From an uncultured bacterium (lineage in GTDB: Bacteria; Patescibacteriota; Patescibacteriia; 2-12-FULL-60-25): 24,227 nt of DNA. The stretch spans positions 1 through 24,227 of the forward strand of contig CALFEO010000032.1 in NCBI GenBank assembly GCA_937949995.1, written 5' to 3'. The translations under genes were made by a program, and so were the position numbers. The notes under the pieces are model-generated. The model did no database searches and had not been told where the DNA came from. It saw only the letters and a program-made list of their open reading frames with translations. Positions 5,601 through 14,114 of the stretch are shown piece after piece (positions within the stretch are counted from its first letter, which is position 1; each line of letters opens with the position of its first letter).

Positions 5601-8600
5601 ATGAGTTTTTTGTCTAAAAATAGTATGCAAAAATTTCAAGCCATCATTTTAATGGCAGTGATGGTTTTTAGCGTTTTCGCCAAACCATCCTTTGGTGCCG
5701 CGTTGCTAAATTCCACGGTCAGCCTTTCCAATCACACCGTGAGCACTTTGGCCGACCACTCCTACAAATTCCGCACCCCCTCCGGAGTGGATTCCCCCGC
5801 CGATACCATCACCATAAACCTTTCTTCATGGACAACCGGCGCGGTCAACTTTAACGATATCGATCTCTTGCACGGTCCTGTTACCGGTTTGGAAACAAAT
5901 AATACCTTGGCAGCCGCCGCCGGCGTCAACATTTGGGGCGCTTCATTTGCCGGCGGAATCCTAACCCTCACCCCTCCAACCAACTCCGCTCCGGGCACCA
6001 TTAATCCCAACGATTACATAACAATCTACATCGGCACCAATGCAACCGGCGGAGTCAATCAACTAACCAATCCGGCGGTTGCCGGCAGTTATGCCATTAC
6101 TATTGCCGGCGGTTTTGGCGACATGGGCCAGGTCGCACAAGCCATCATGACAAACAGCGGTGTGAGCGTGGATGCAACCGTGGGCGCTTCATTGCAAATT
6201 ACCAATTTAAATCCCAGCTCGGTCGTGGCCGGCTCGGGTGCTTTTAACATGACAATTACCGGTTTGGGTTTTGTCTCCAGCTCCATTGCCCGCATCAACG
6301 GTGCGGATCGTGCCACGCTTTTTGTCAGCTCCACCGAAGTCATAGCCAGCATTTTAGCCTCTGATGTATTAACCGGTGGAACCAGGCAAATCACGGTTCA
6401 CAACCCAATTCCCGGCATCACCTCCAATCAACTGCCTTTAACCGTTACAACCCCGGGAGGCGGAGGCCCCGTCGACACCACTCCTCCGGTCATCCTCAAC
6501 CCCCAAGCCATCAACATCACCCAAACCAGCGCCCGTATCATTTGGGATACCGACGAACCCGCCACCTCTATCGTCCAATACGGCATTACCGATGCCTATG
6601 GCAACACAGTATCCAACGGCTCGCTCGTCTTATCACACGGCATCGATCTGACCGGTTTAACACCAAACACGCTTTATCACTTCCGTGTCACCTCGGCTGA
6701 TCAATACGGCAATTCCGCAACGTCCGCTGATTACACTTTTACCACGCTCCCTTGGCCCCCGCTCGAAATCTATAACGTCACCAGCACCAACATAACCGAT
6801 ACTTCGGCTATCATCATCTGGGATACCAACCGCGCCGCCAACTCCCGCGTGGAATATGGTCTCACTCCCGGCTTGGGCATGTTCTCCACGGCCAACAGTT
6901 TCGTCACCAATCACGCCGTACCTCTCACCTCTCTATTGCCCGAGACATTGTATTATTACCGTGTCATCTCTTACGATGCCATGGGCATCGGCGCCACTTC
7001 CACAATCTACACCTTCCGCACAACTTCAGATCAAACTCCGCCCACCAACATCACTCTCACCGCCACTCCGGGCGACACCATCGTTAATCTTGTTTGGACT
7101 CATCCTCCGGAACCAGATTTCGCGGGCGTCCGTCTTGTCCGCAAGCTCGGAGGCTTTCCCACCGGCCCCTATGACGGTGATTTGGTTTACGATGGTTTAG
7201 CTCTAACCACGGTCGATACCGGTTTAACCAATGGCGTCACTTATTATTACGGTGCCTATCCTTACGATTTTGACGGCAGCTTCGCTTCCGGCGCTTTGGA
7301 TGATGCCATGCCTTTCGGCACTCTTCCCCCAACGCCAACTTCAACCACAACAACGCCTCCTCTGCCTCCGGTCCCCACCACTACTCCTCCAACTCCGCCA
7401 ACCACCACTCCGCCTCTTCCGCCAACTCCCACCACCACTCCGCCTACAGTTCCAACCGCGATTCAAATCAACCCCATCTATTACGGAGCCAACGGCACTC
7501 TGTTGCTCGAACCCGATTCATCCGGAACATACGGGGTCTTGGCCAATGAAACAATTTTTGTCACCGTCTCCGTAGCCGCTTTGGGCGAACAAGCTGATGC
7601 CGCCTTTATTGTTGTGGACGGTCAAATGTATTCTTTGGCATTATCCGCCAACGGCACCGAATTCACCGGCACCTTCCCGGCTCCGGCATCCGGCCTGTTC
7701 TTTTCCAATGTCAGCGTCACCTTTGTCAGCGGAGCTCTGGCTCAAGCCGAGGATGTTTTTCAAGTTCAAGATCCGGGCGAAGTCGTCGTGGCCGAAATAA
7801 TCGCCGGCATCACACCGGTTCCCGGAGCCACTGTCACCCTTTATCAAATCATTAACGGTCAAACCGTAATTTGGAACAGTGCTCCATACGGCCAGGTCAA
7901 CCCCGCTTTATCCGATGAAAACGGCAACTTTGTTTTCCGTGTTCCCAACGGCGTTTACTACGTGGAAGTCGCCAAAGTCGGCTATGATTTGCAGCGCTCT
8001 CCGCTTATCACAGTAACGCGCAATGTGTTCGGCGATCGCATCGAACTCATCACCATTCCCGAACCTTTGTTCATTAATACATGTAAAATCGATTGCTCCA
8101 AAGTATCATACAGCATAACCATCACCGATAGATCCGGCCAATCACGCACCACCGGAGGCGAATATTCCTCATCCCAAGATGTGTCCGGAGGCTCGACTCT
8201 TTACAGCTTTACCGAACAAGCCGGCATCTCCACGGGTAATGATGTCTACGTTCAGGTTGATGATTCCAACTGCGAAAATCTCAAATTTTCCATCACCAAA
8301 GTCAATCCCGCTGTCAGTCATGCCGTCAGCGTGAGCATTTATTACGAAGGCGAGTTTTTACGCTCTTACACCATCGCCTCTGATTCTCGCCGGGCATTGG
8401 GCCGTACTCTGGCCGTGGATTTAACCGGCAATCCCGAGCTCTGCGAAGAAGAAGTTGAGCAAGTTTTACAAATTGAATCCGTACCTGAATCGATCGAGTA
8501 CGTCGCTTTAACGGCGCTCGATGCCATCCGTGCTCCGGAAATCGTAACCATTACGGATGATTGGGTTGTTCCGGCTTTGGTTGGCGTAGCCCTAATCAAT

Positions 8601-9470
8601 CTTGGCAGTGCTTTGGGCTTGCTGAACCTCTTAACCTATCTGCAATATCTTTTTGCTCAACCCATCCTATTGTTTGGCAAACTGCGCAAGCGCCGCTGGG
8701 GTGTTGTTTACAATTCATTAAACAAGCAACCCATTGAAATGGCGGTTGTCCGCTTGATGCATTTTGAAACCAAAATGACTGTGCAAACCAAAGTTACCGA
8801 TAAAGAAGGCAGATTTTATTTCCGCACCAAAAAAGGACACTACTATATCGAAGTCGTGAAACCCCAATACTCTTTCCCCACGGTTTTCTTATCCAAGAAA
8901 AAAGATGATTCTGTTTACACGGATCTTTATCACGGCGAAAACATCAATCTCGAAGAAGACGGCGAAATAGCGGTCAATATTCCCGTGGATCCGGCGCAAA
9001 AAATCGAAACTCCGCGCAAAGTACTTTACCGCAGATTTTTAAAACGTGTTCAACATATCATTGCTCTCTCCGGAGTCATTCTCGCCTTCGCCGCTCTCAT
9101 CATCACTCCTTCTGTTTTTGTTGTCATGGTACTGGTTTTGCAAATTCTCTTTTATCTCTTATTCCGCCAACTGGCTCTTCCGGCTAAACCGCGTCCTTGG
9201 GGCAGAATATTTGATTCCAAAACCAAAAAACCTGTCAGCGGAGCCGTGGTTCGCATCTTCGATAAACAATTCAATAAACTTCTGGAAACTCAAGCCACAA
9301 CCAACAATGGTAAATACGGCTTTTTCGCGGAACACAATACCTATTACATCACGGTTGAAAAAGAAGGTTACACCAAATATTCTTCGGGTGATTTGGATCT
9401 CAAATCCCGCCGTGAAACCGTAGTGGATTTGGATATACCGTTGGTTCGCGAAGCCGCGCCCAAAGAATAA
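5601..9470 (+). CDS. Large membrane-anchored surface protein with IPT, fibronectin III and carboxypeptidase-regulatory-like domains
   Basis: The 1289-residue protein has a signal peptide (hydrophobic 12-27, cleavage near FGA, 33), an N-terminal beta domain (about 35-190), an IPT/TIG-like domain (about 198-283: ITNLNPSSVVAG, TGLGF), three fibronectin-III-like repeats (about 293-382, 385-473, 479-565; the first two share IIWDT...S.V.YG), a Pro/Thr linker (576-618), an Ig-like region (620-725) and a carboxypeptidase-regulatory-like domain (about 728-818). A Cys-containing domain (826-950) precedes a hydrophobic segment (988-1026) and the basic KLRKRR. Two further homologous regulatory-like domains follow (about 1031-1095 and 1198-1262: WG...S..K.P...AVVR), separated by a hydrophobic hairpin (1151-1195). 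By charge, both would face the cytoplasm. No catalytic motif is seen. It probably anchors or scaffolds surface material next to the WxL-like genes. Confidence 0.75.
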   Translation: MSFLSKNSMQKFQAIILMAVMVFSVFAKPSFGAALLNSTVSLSNHTVSTLADHSYKFRTPSGVDSPADTITINLSSWTTGAVNFNDIDLLHGPVTGLETNNTLAAAAGVNIWGASFAGGILTLTPPTNSAPGTINPNDYITIYIGTNATGGVNQLTNPAVAGSYAITIAGGFGDMGQVAQAIMTNSGVSVDATVGASLQITNLNPSSVVAGSGAFNMTITGLGFVSSSIARINGADRATLFVSSTEVIASILASDVLTGGTRQITVHNPIPGITSNQLPLTVTTPGGGGPVDTTPPVILNPQAINITQTSARIIWDTDEPATSIVQYGITDAYGNTVSNGSLVLSHGIDLTGLTPNTLYHFRVTSADQYGNSATSADYTFTTLPWPPLEIYNVTSTNITDTSAIIIWDTNRAANSRVEYGLTPGLGMFSTANSFVTNHAVPLTSLLPETLYYYRVISYDAMGIGATSTIYTFRTTSDQTPPTNITLTATPGDTIVNLVWTHPPEPDFAGVRLVRKLGGFPTGPYDGDLVYDGLALTTVDTGLTNGVTYYYGAYPYDFDGSFASGALDDAMPFGTLPPTPTSTTTTPPLPPVPTTTPPTPPTTTPPLPPTPTTTPPTVPTAIQINPIYYGANGTLLLEPDSSGTYGVLANETIFVTVSVAALGEQADAAFIVVDGQMYSLALSANGTEFTGTFPAPASGLFFSNVSVTFVSGALAQAEDVFQVQDPGEVVVAEIIAGITPVPGATVTLYQIINGQTVIWNSAPYGQVNPALSDENGNFVFRVPNGVYYVEVAKVGYDLQRSPLITVTRNVFGDRIELITIPEPLFINTCKIDCSKVSYSITITDRSGQSRTTGGEYSSSQDVSGGSTLYSFTEQAGISTGNDVYVQVDDSNCENLKFSITKVNPAVSHAVSVSIYYEGEFLRSYTIASDSRRALGRTLAVDLTGNPELCEEEVEQVLQIESVPESIEYVALTALDAIRAPEIVTITDDWVVPALVGVALINLGSALGLLNLLTYLQYLFAQPILLFGKLRKRRWGVVYNSLNKQPIEMAVVRLMHFETKMTVQTKVTDKEGRFYFRTKKGHYYIEVVKPQYSFPTVFLSKKKDDSVYTDLYHGENINLEEDGEIAVNIPVDPAQKIETPRKVLYRRFLKRVQHIIALSGVILAFAALIITPSVFVVMVLVLQILFYLLFRQLALPAKPRPWGRIFDSKTKKPVSGAVVRIFDKQFNKLLETQATTNNGKYGFFAEHNTYYITVEKEGYTKYSSGDLDLKSRRETVVDLDIPLVREAAPKE

Positions 9471-9496
9471 AAAATTATCTACAATCAAATAGCAAA

Positions 9497-9523
9497 CGTT
9501 TATTAAATATGCTATAATAAACG
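9497..9523 (+). promoter_or_regulatory. Extended -10 promoter overlapped by a 9-bp inverted repeat
   Basis: TGCTATAAT (9510-9518) is a good extended -10 element for the gene at 9570. CGTTTATTA (9497-9505) and TAATAAACG (9515-9523) form an exact inverted repeat with a 9-base spacer, the right arm overlapping the -10. It could be an operator; no regulator is encoded nearby. Confidence 0.45.
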
Positions 9524-9569
9524 CAAATAATTTTAATTAGTTGTAATTATTAAAACTAAATCTTTCCTT

Positions 9570-12056
9570 ATGCTGAATCAGCAAGCTGTGGCGGCCGCCA
9601 CATCCTCGAGGGGTGCTGAAACGCTCCCAAAAGTCTCCAAGGTTTTGGATTGGATCATCGAGATCTGTCTTAAAGCCGTTGTTCTGTTAACTCCCGTATT
9701 TTTCCTGCCCATCACACTCGATGTTTTGGAGTTAAACAAACAAACTCTTTTCATAATTCTGGTCTTGATCGCCGCAACCGCATGGCTCGGCAAAGCTTTA
9801 GCCGATCGCAAAATCGTCATGGCGCGGTCATGGTTCAATATCGTAATGATTCTTTTTGGAATCGGTTGGCTTGTTACCAGCTTATTCTCCAAAGATCTGT
9901 ATCTCTCCATGGTTGGTAACTTTGGCCAAATGCAAATGTCCTTCGCCACCATGGGCGCCATCATCGTATTCTACTTTTTGGTAATCAACCACATAAATAC
10001 ATTCAAAAAACTTTATTGCTATCTGATCGCCTTCTTGCTCTCTTCCCTCTTGGCGGGCTTGTTTGGCATTATGCAATTATTCGGCGTCTTCTCTTTGGGT
10101 TGGTTGGCCGATTTTACCAAAACCATTTCCTTCAACACCATCGGCACCATCAATGCCATGGGCGTTTACATGGCTTTGCCTTTGGTTCTTTCCGCCTCGC
10201 TCACGGTCTTTGGTTGTAAAGATGGCGAATGCAAGCTCGGCGAAAACAAAAAACGCAGTATTATCATGAACATCATCGTTTGGGCTTCGTTGCTTGTTTC
10301 CCTCTTCGCTCTCATCGTTGTTGATTTCTGGGTCGCTTGGGCATCCGCTTTATTCGGTCTCGCTCTCTTAATCATCCTTCCCATAATCCGCAAGAGCAAA
10401 ATCTCTCACCCCATCCGCATCGCCGTTCCGGTTGTCTTGGCTTGTGTTGCCGTATTACTCCTCATCTTCAAAACACCCATCAACTTAAACCTCCCGGCCG
10501 AAGTCTCACCCTCGGCAACAGCTTCGTGGAATATTGCCAAAGCTTCATTACAGCAAAATCCCCTTTTCGGCACAGGCCCCGGTACTTGGATCTACAACTA
10601 CGCCATGCACCGCTCGCCGGCCGTCAATCTCTCGCAGTTCTGGTCCATTCGTTTTGAGCGCGGCTTATCCACTTTCCTCACTCTTTTGCCCACAATCGGC
10701 ATAGTCGGCATGATTCTATTCCTCATGCTTATAATTTCCGGCATCATCAAAAGCGCCAAACACCTCATCTCTGAAAAGAATGATGAAAACTGGCAAGCCT
10801 TCCTTAGCGTCTTCGTGCCTTGGATCACAGTCGTCTTCATCGCCGTTTTCTACAATTACAACTTTGCGCATATTTTCGCTTTCGGCTTCTTCCTCTCGCT
10901 CTTGGTCGCTCTCATAGTCAAAAAAGCTTACATCTGGGAATCCGATAAAAATTCGGTCGGTTCCATTGTCGTATCCGTCTTATTTGCCGTTCTCTGCGTC
11001 GCTTCGCTCTCCGTAACCTGGCTGGCCGGTCAACGCTTGGTCGCCGACGCCGCATATTCTGATGCCGTCTTTTCATACCGCAAAGGCGAATCAATCGATA
11101 AGGCCATCTCGTCTTTGAACAGCGCGGTAGCCATGAATCGCTTAAACGATATTTATTTCCGCAACCTCTCTCAAGCGTATCTAATCAAAGCCGGTGAAAT
11201 CTTCCCCAATGTTCAAAACAATCCCGAAGCTGCCACCGAGTTCAACCAAATCATCGCCGCTTCCATCGACACCGCCAAAATTGCAACCAACATGAATCCC
11301 ATGAGCGTTGATAACTGGGAAAATCTTTCAGTCATCTATCTCTCCATAGCCGGATTCACTCAAGGCGCCGATGAATTCGCGATCGCCAACTTTGAAGAAG
11401 CGTTAAAACGCGAACCGCACAATCCGGTCTACAGCAATGAAATCGGCAAACTGCATATCTTGCGCGCCGACGCCTACCAAACAGTCCTGCAATCCGAGGA
11501 TGAACAAGCCAAACTCGAAGCCGAAAAGAACATCAAGACTGAATTGGATAAAGCCTCCGAATGGTTCAATCGCTCAATCCAAGCCAAACCCGATTTTGCT
11601 CCGGCACACTACTTCCTTGGTTTGGTCTACGAACGCCAAGGCCGTATCCAAGATGCCATTGTCAAACTCGAACAGGTCCTTAGCGTCAACAATCAAGATG
11701 TGGGCGTAGCCTTCCAACTCGCCATCCTCTACTATCGCAACGAAGAAAAAGATAAATCCCAAGCCATGTTCGAACGCATCGTTGCTTTCGCTCCCGAGTA
11801 TGCCAACGCTCGCTGGTATCTCTCGGCCATCTACGAAGAAATCGGCGAATACAATAAAGCTTTGGAGCAAGTCAAAATCGTCGCCGAAACCAATAAGGAT
11901 GTGCAAATCGTTAACGATCGCATCACATACTTGGAGGGCTTAATCAGCAAAAAGAATACTCCCCCGGCAGAGCCCGCCCTTCCCGAGCCGGTTCAAGAAC
12001 AAATAGTCACCAACCCCGAAGTTCAAACCAACCCGTTCAACGAACCGGCCGAGTAA
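9570..12056 (+). CDS. O-antigen ligase/polymerase-like polytopic membrane protein with C-terminal TPR domain
   Basis: The 828-residue protein has roughly a dozen hydrophobic segments between 28 and 485, then a soluble helical region (about 495-790) with TPR-like repeats (for example 513-540, 675-706, 710-740, 744-772), and a Pro/Glu tail (797-828). The motif NPLFGTGPGTW (330-340) in the large loop before the last helices matches the Wzy_C/O-antigen-ligase signature N-P-x-x-G-x-G-P. The segment after it (RGLSTFLTLLPTIGIVG, 364-380) aligns with the HN..L....E.G..G block of WaaL-type enzymes, but the usual His is not evident. The protein probably polymerises or transfers a lipid-linked glycan to surface acceptors; the substrate is unknown. 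It follows the surface locus with its own promoter and has its own terminator. No glycosyltransferases accompany it. Confidence 0.8.
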   Translation: MLNQQAVAAATSSRGAETLPKVSKVLDWIIEICLKAVVLLTPVFFLPITLDVLELNKQTLFIILVLIAATAWLGKALADRKIVMARSWFNIVMILFGIGWLVTSLFSKDLYLSMVGNFGQMQMSFATMGAIIVFYFLVINHINTFKKLYCYLIAFLLSSLLAGLFGIMQLFGVFSLGWLADFTKTISFNTIGTINAMGVYMALPLVLSASLTVFGCKDGECKLGENKKRSIIMNIIVWASLLVSLFALIVVDFWVAWASALFGLALLIILPIIRKSKISHPIRIAVPVVLACVAVLLLIFKTPINLNLPAEVSPSATASWNIAKASLQQNPLFGTGPGTWIYNYAMHRSPAVNLSQFWSIRFERGLSTFLTLLPTIGIVGMILFLMLIISGIIKSAKHLISEKNDENWQAFLSVFVPWITVVFIAVFYNYNFAHIFAFGFFLSLLVALIVKKAYIWESDKNSVGSIVVSVLFAVLCVASLSVTWLAGQRLVADAAYSDAVFSYRKGESIDKAISSLNSAVAMNRLNDIYFRNLSQAYLIKAGEIFPNVQNNPEAATEFNQIIAASIDTAKIATNMNPMSVDNWENLSVIYLSIAGFTQGADEFAIANFEEALKREPHNPVYSNEIGKLHILRADAYQTVLQSEDEQAKLEAEKNIKTELDKASEWFNRSIQAKPDFAPAHYFLGLVYERQGRIQDAIVKLEQVLSVNNQDVGVAFQLAILYYRNEEKDKSQAMFERIVAFAPEYANARWYLSAIYEEIGEYNKALEQVKIVAETNKDVQIVNDRITYLEGLISKKNTPPAEPALPEPVQEQIVTNPEVQTNPFNEPAE

Positions 12057-12068
12057 AACTCACGAAAC

Positions 12069-12098
12069 CAAAAAAACCGCCGATAAGGCGGTTTTTTT
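12069..12098 (+). terminator. Intrinsic terminator of the O-antigen-ligase-like gene
   Basis: AAAAAACCGCC (12071-12081) pairs with GGCGGTTTTTT (12087-12097) around a GATAA loop, ending in a T tract. The symmetrical A/T arms could also work for the opposite strand. Confidence 0.92.
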
Positions 12099-12106
12099 AG
12101 CCGCGA

Positions 12107-12411
12107 GCTACCAGCCACCAGCCGCGAGCCGGAACCACCTGATTTTGGCTAATCGCCAAAATCGGTCCTCCTTAAAAAGGAGGACAATGGAACTGTTAAG
12201 ACCGGTTTCCAGCAAACTCCCCTCCTTTTTAAGGAGGAGTACCGAGCGTGTAGCGAGGGGGAGGTGGTGCCCCCCGATCCCCGTAGGGATAATCCTAGTG
12301 ATTATCCGCACTGAAACAACAAGTATCTACAGCACGGATAAACACAAGGTTTATCCCTACGACGGACTGTTGTCTTGGTGGAGATTTCTCACATCCGATG
12401 CGAAATGACGA
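12107..12411 (+). repeat. Left arm of a ~300-bp inverted repeat
   Basis: It aligns with the reverse complement of 13810-14114 base for base over most of its length. The best part is 12264-12360, nearly identical to the reverse complement of 13861-13957. Modules in order are an AGCTACCAGCC stretch, TCCTCCTTAAAAAGGAGGA, an ACCGGTTTCC/CTCCTTTTTAAGGAG unit, GGGGGAGGTGGTGCCCCCC, GTAGGGATAA...TTATCCCTAC (12283-12360) and GAGATTTCTCACATCC. A partial duplicate of the last module follows at 12430-12497. Confidence 0.9.
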
Positions 12412-12500
12412 AGTATGAGAAGTTAATAAGTTGGAGATTTCTCACATCCGATTCGAAATGACGAACAATGGCTGGAAGCTAGTAGCTAGTAGCTGGTATA

Positions 12501-12509
12501 TGTTATAAT
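12501..12509 (+). promoter_or_regulatory. Extended -10 promoter giving a leaderless transcript
   Basis: TGTTATAAT (12501-12509) is a consensus extended -10. Standard spacing puts the transcription start at 12516, the A of the start codon. Confidence 0.6.
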
Positions 12510-12515
12510 GCATCC

Positions 12516-13307
12516 ATGGTGGTATTAAATTGGATTAAAGATGCGTTCGGGCAAAGCTCCAAGCGTTTTTTGTATTCAATCAACCGAGGCGCGAGTTCCA
12601 TGGTCACAAAAATAAAAAATAAACTGGTTGTTGATCAAAGGTCTTTGGCCGAGCATTACTACAACAGTCACCTTAATTTCAATTCCAAACTTGAGGATCT
12701 CACAAGTAAAATCAAAGAGCTGGACGGTACTGATTCCGCGGGCGCCGCATATATCGAAAAAAAACAGCAAGAATTGCTTTTTGCCTGCTTGCGTCAGGAG
12801 ATAGCTCTCAAAACCACAGCCGAGCTAAAACGCGAGCGTAAAGAATGGCAACGTCGTCTGCCTGCCGATGCCCCCGTCGACATCCTGCATCCACTGGCAC
12901 GCCTCGAACTCATCAACTCCGAACTCCGCATTCGCGAGCAAGATTTTTCCCATCTGGAACCCGCCCGCTCCGCCTCTCCCGCGGTACAAACCGTTGAAGT
13001 CTCCACAATTAACATCCAAGCACCCGTTCCTGCGCCTAAAAAACAACGACCTGTAAGTTTAAATCGTGAACAAGTTTACATAACGGACAGCGAAAATATT
13101 CCCAACGAATATCTCATCAAGCAAGCCGCCAGCATTATCTCTGAATTATCCACAAGTGAACCCGCTTACAATAACAATCAAGATTATTTACAAAAAATCG
13201 CTGAACTAAGAGAATTACACAAGATTCTCAAGCAATCATCCCGCTCCGGATCATACGCAAGCTATCGCAACTCCCTCCGCAACCGTCTCGCTAAAATATT
13301 TTATTGA
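12516..13307 (+). CDS. Hypothetical helical/coiled-coil protein
   Basis: I do not recognise this 263-residue protein. It has no signal peptide or membrane segment, so it is probably cytoplasmic. Residues 1-40 are basic and amphipathic. Residues 42-116 are strongly helical, with heptad-like Leu/Ile spacing (LEDLTSKIKELDG, then ELKRERKEWQRRLP). Residues 145-185 form a Pro/Ala/Val-rich linker, and 195-263 is a second helical region (YLIKQAASIISEL, LQKIAELRELHKILKQ) with an Arg-rich end. The start is supported by the -10 box at 12504-12509, which would make the mRNA leaderless. It sits alone with tRNA-Ala between two inverted repeats. A perfect TTGACA overlaps its stop codon and probably belongs to the tRNA promoter. 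Role unknown; a structural or nucleic-acid-associated role would be a guess. Confidence 0.7.
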   Translation: MVVLNWIKDAFGQSSKRFLYSINRGASSMVTKIKNKLVVDQRSLAEHYYNSHLNFNSKLEDLTSKIKELDGTDSAGAAYIEKKQQELLFACLRQEIALKTTAELKRERKEWQRRLPADAPVDILHPLARLELINSELRIREQDFSHLEPARSASPAVQTVEVSTINIQAPVPAPKKQRPVSLNREQVYITDSENIPNEYLIKQAASIISELSTSEPAYNNNQDYLQKIAELRELHKILKQSSRSGSYASYRNSLRNRLAKIFY

Positions 13308-13330
13308 CATTTCTCACCAAAACGGATAAT
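13304..13330 (+). promoter_or_regulatory. Candidate promoter of tRNA-Ala
   Basis: A consensus -35 TTGACA (13304-13309) overlaps the TGA stop of the upstream gene. GATAAT (13325-13330) lies 15 bp downstream, slightly short spacing. It would drive a transcript through the tRNA at 13448. Confidence 0.45.
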
Positions 13331-13347
13331 CTTTATTTTGCAAAATA

Positions 13348-13438
13348 GTTCATCCCACTACGCCCGAACGGCTTCGCGGGACAGGTAAAGAGAGGCTTAA
13401 GTAACTCTTGAAGAACTTTAATCTTTTGTCTTGATGAA
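13348..13438 (-). repeat. Dispersed repeat, inverted copy of 756-836
   Basis: The reverse complement carries GTTCATCAAG, AAGTTC-TCAAGAGT, TTAAGC-TCTCTT-ACCTGTCC and GCGTAG in the same order as 756-836, with scattered substitutions and small indels. It lies between the tRNA promoter and the tRNA, so it would be part of the precursor. Confidence 0.65.
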
Positions 13439-13447
13439 CTCATTCCC

Positions 13448-13524
13448 GGGCCTTTAGCTCAGCTGGCTAGAGCGCTTCCATGGCATGGAAGAGGTCGAGG
13501 GTTCAAATCCCTCAAGGTCCACCA
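13448..13524 (+). tRNA. tRNA-Ala (anticodon GGC)
   Basis: The full cloverleaf is readable. The acceptor stem is GGGCCTT/AAGGTCC with the G3-U70 wobble that identifies tRNA-Ala. The D arm is GCTC/GAGC, the anticodon stem CTTCC/GGAAG with loop ATGGCAT (anticodon GGC), and the T arm GAGGG-TTCAAAT-CCCTC. The discriminator is A and CCA is encoded (13522-13524). Confidence 0.97.
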
Positions 13525-13550
13525 AAAAAAATCCCTACCGGGATTTTTTT
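13524..13550 (+). terminator. Intrinsic terminator of tRNA-Ala
   Basis: AAAAAAAATCCC and GGGATTTTTTT pair around a TACC loop directly after the encoded CCA. Confidence 0.9.
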
Positions 13551-13809
13551 AATTACCGATTATCAATTACCAATTACCAATTTACGTGTCCCTACGGGAA
13601 TTTTGAATATAATAAAGTCGCAGAGCGATATAATCATTGTTAATTGTTAATTGATTGCACCACCTCCCCTCGCTATACGCTCGGTACTCCTCCTTAACAA
13701 GGAGAAGAACTTGGTGGAAACCGGTCCTTGTCATTTCTACGCCCTAGGCGCATCAGCCTTTATCAGCTACCAGCTACTAGCTTCCAGCCACTAGCCAAAA
13801 CAACTATGG
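13551..13809. repeat. Intergenic repeat mosaic
   Basis: No gene is visible. 13551-13580 has tandem AATTACC units. 13608-13613 and 13629-13634 are TATAAT-like but lead to no gene. 13657-13726 is an inverted extra copy of the module at about 12201-12271 (CACCACCTCCCC..., TACTCCTCCTTAACAAGGAG, ACCGGT). 13727-13799 is the inverted copy of 108-182. Confidence 0.65.
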
Positions 13810-14114
13810 TTTGTCATTTCGAACGTATGTGAGAAATCTACACCAAGACAACAGTTCGTCGTAGGGATAAACCTCGTGTTTATCCGTGCTGTAGATACTT
13901 GTTGTTTCAGTGCGGATAATCACTAGGATTATCCCTACGGGGATCGGGGGGCACCACCTCCCCCTCGCCTTCGCTCGGGTACTCCTCCTTAAAAAGGAGG
14001 AGAGTTTGGTGGAAACCGGTATTTACAGTTTGTATTGTCCTCCTTTGTAAGGAGGACCGCTTTCAGCCAAGGGCTGAAAGCAGGTGGTCCTGGCTAGTGG
14101 CTGGTAGCTGGAAG
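13810..14114 (-). repeat. Right arm of the ~300-bp inverted repeat
   Basis: It is the reverse-complement partner of 12107-12411, so the coiled-coil gene and tRNA-Ala lie between two oppositely oriented arms about 1.4 kb apart. AGCTGG-type repeats continue to 14121. Confidence 0.9.

Noticed and set aside
13305..13307. TGA read as glycine (code 25)
   Set aside because: TGA ends this gene and the giant gene at natural C-termini, and I saw no in-frame TGA inside the clear genes.
13608..13634. Two TATAAT sequences as promoters
   Set aside because: No gene follows on either strand; they lie in AT-rich repeat DNA.
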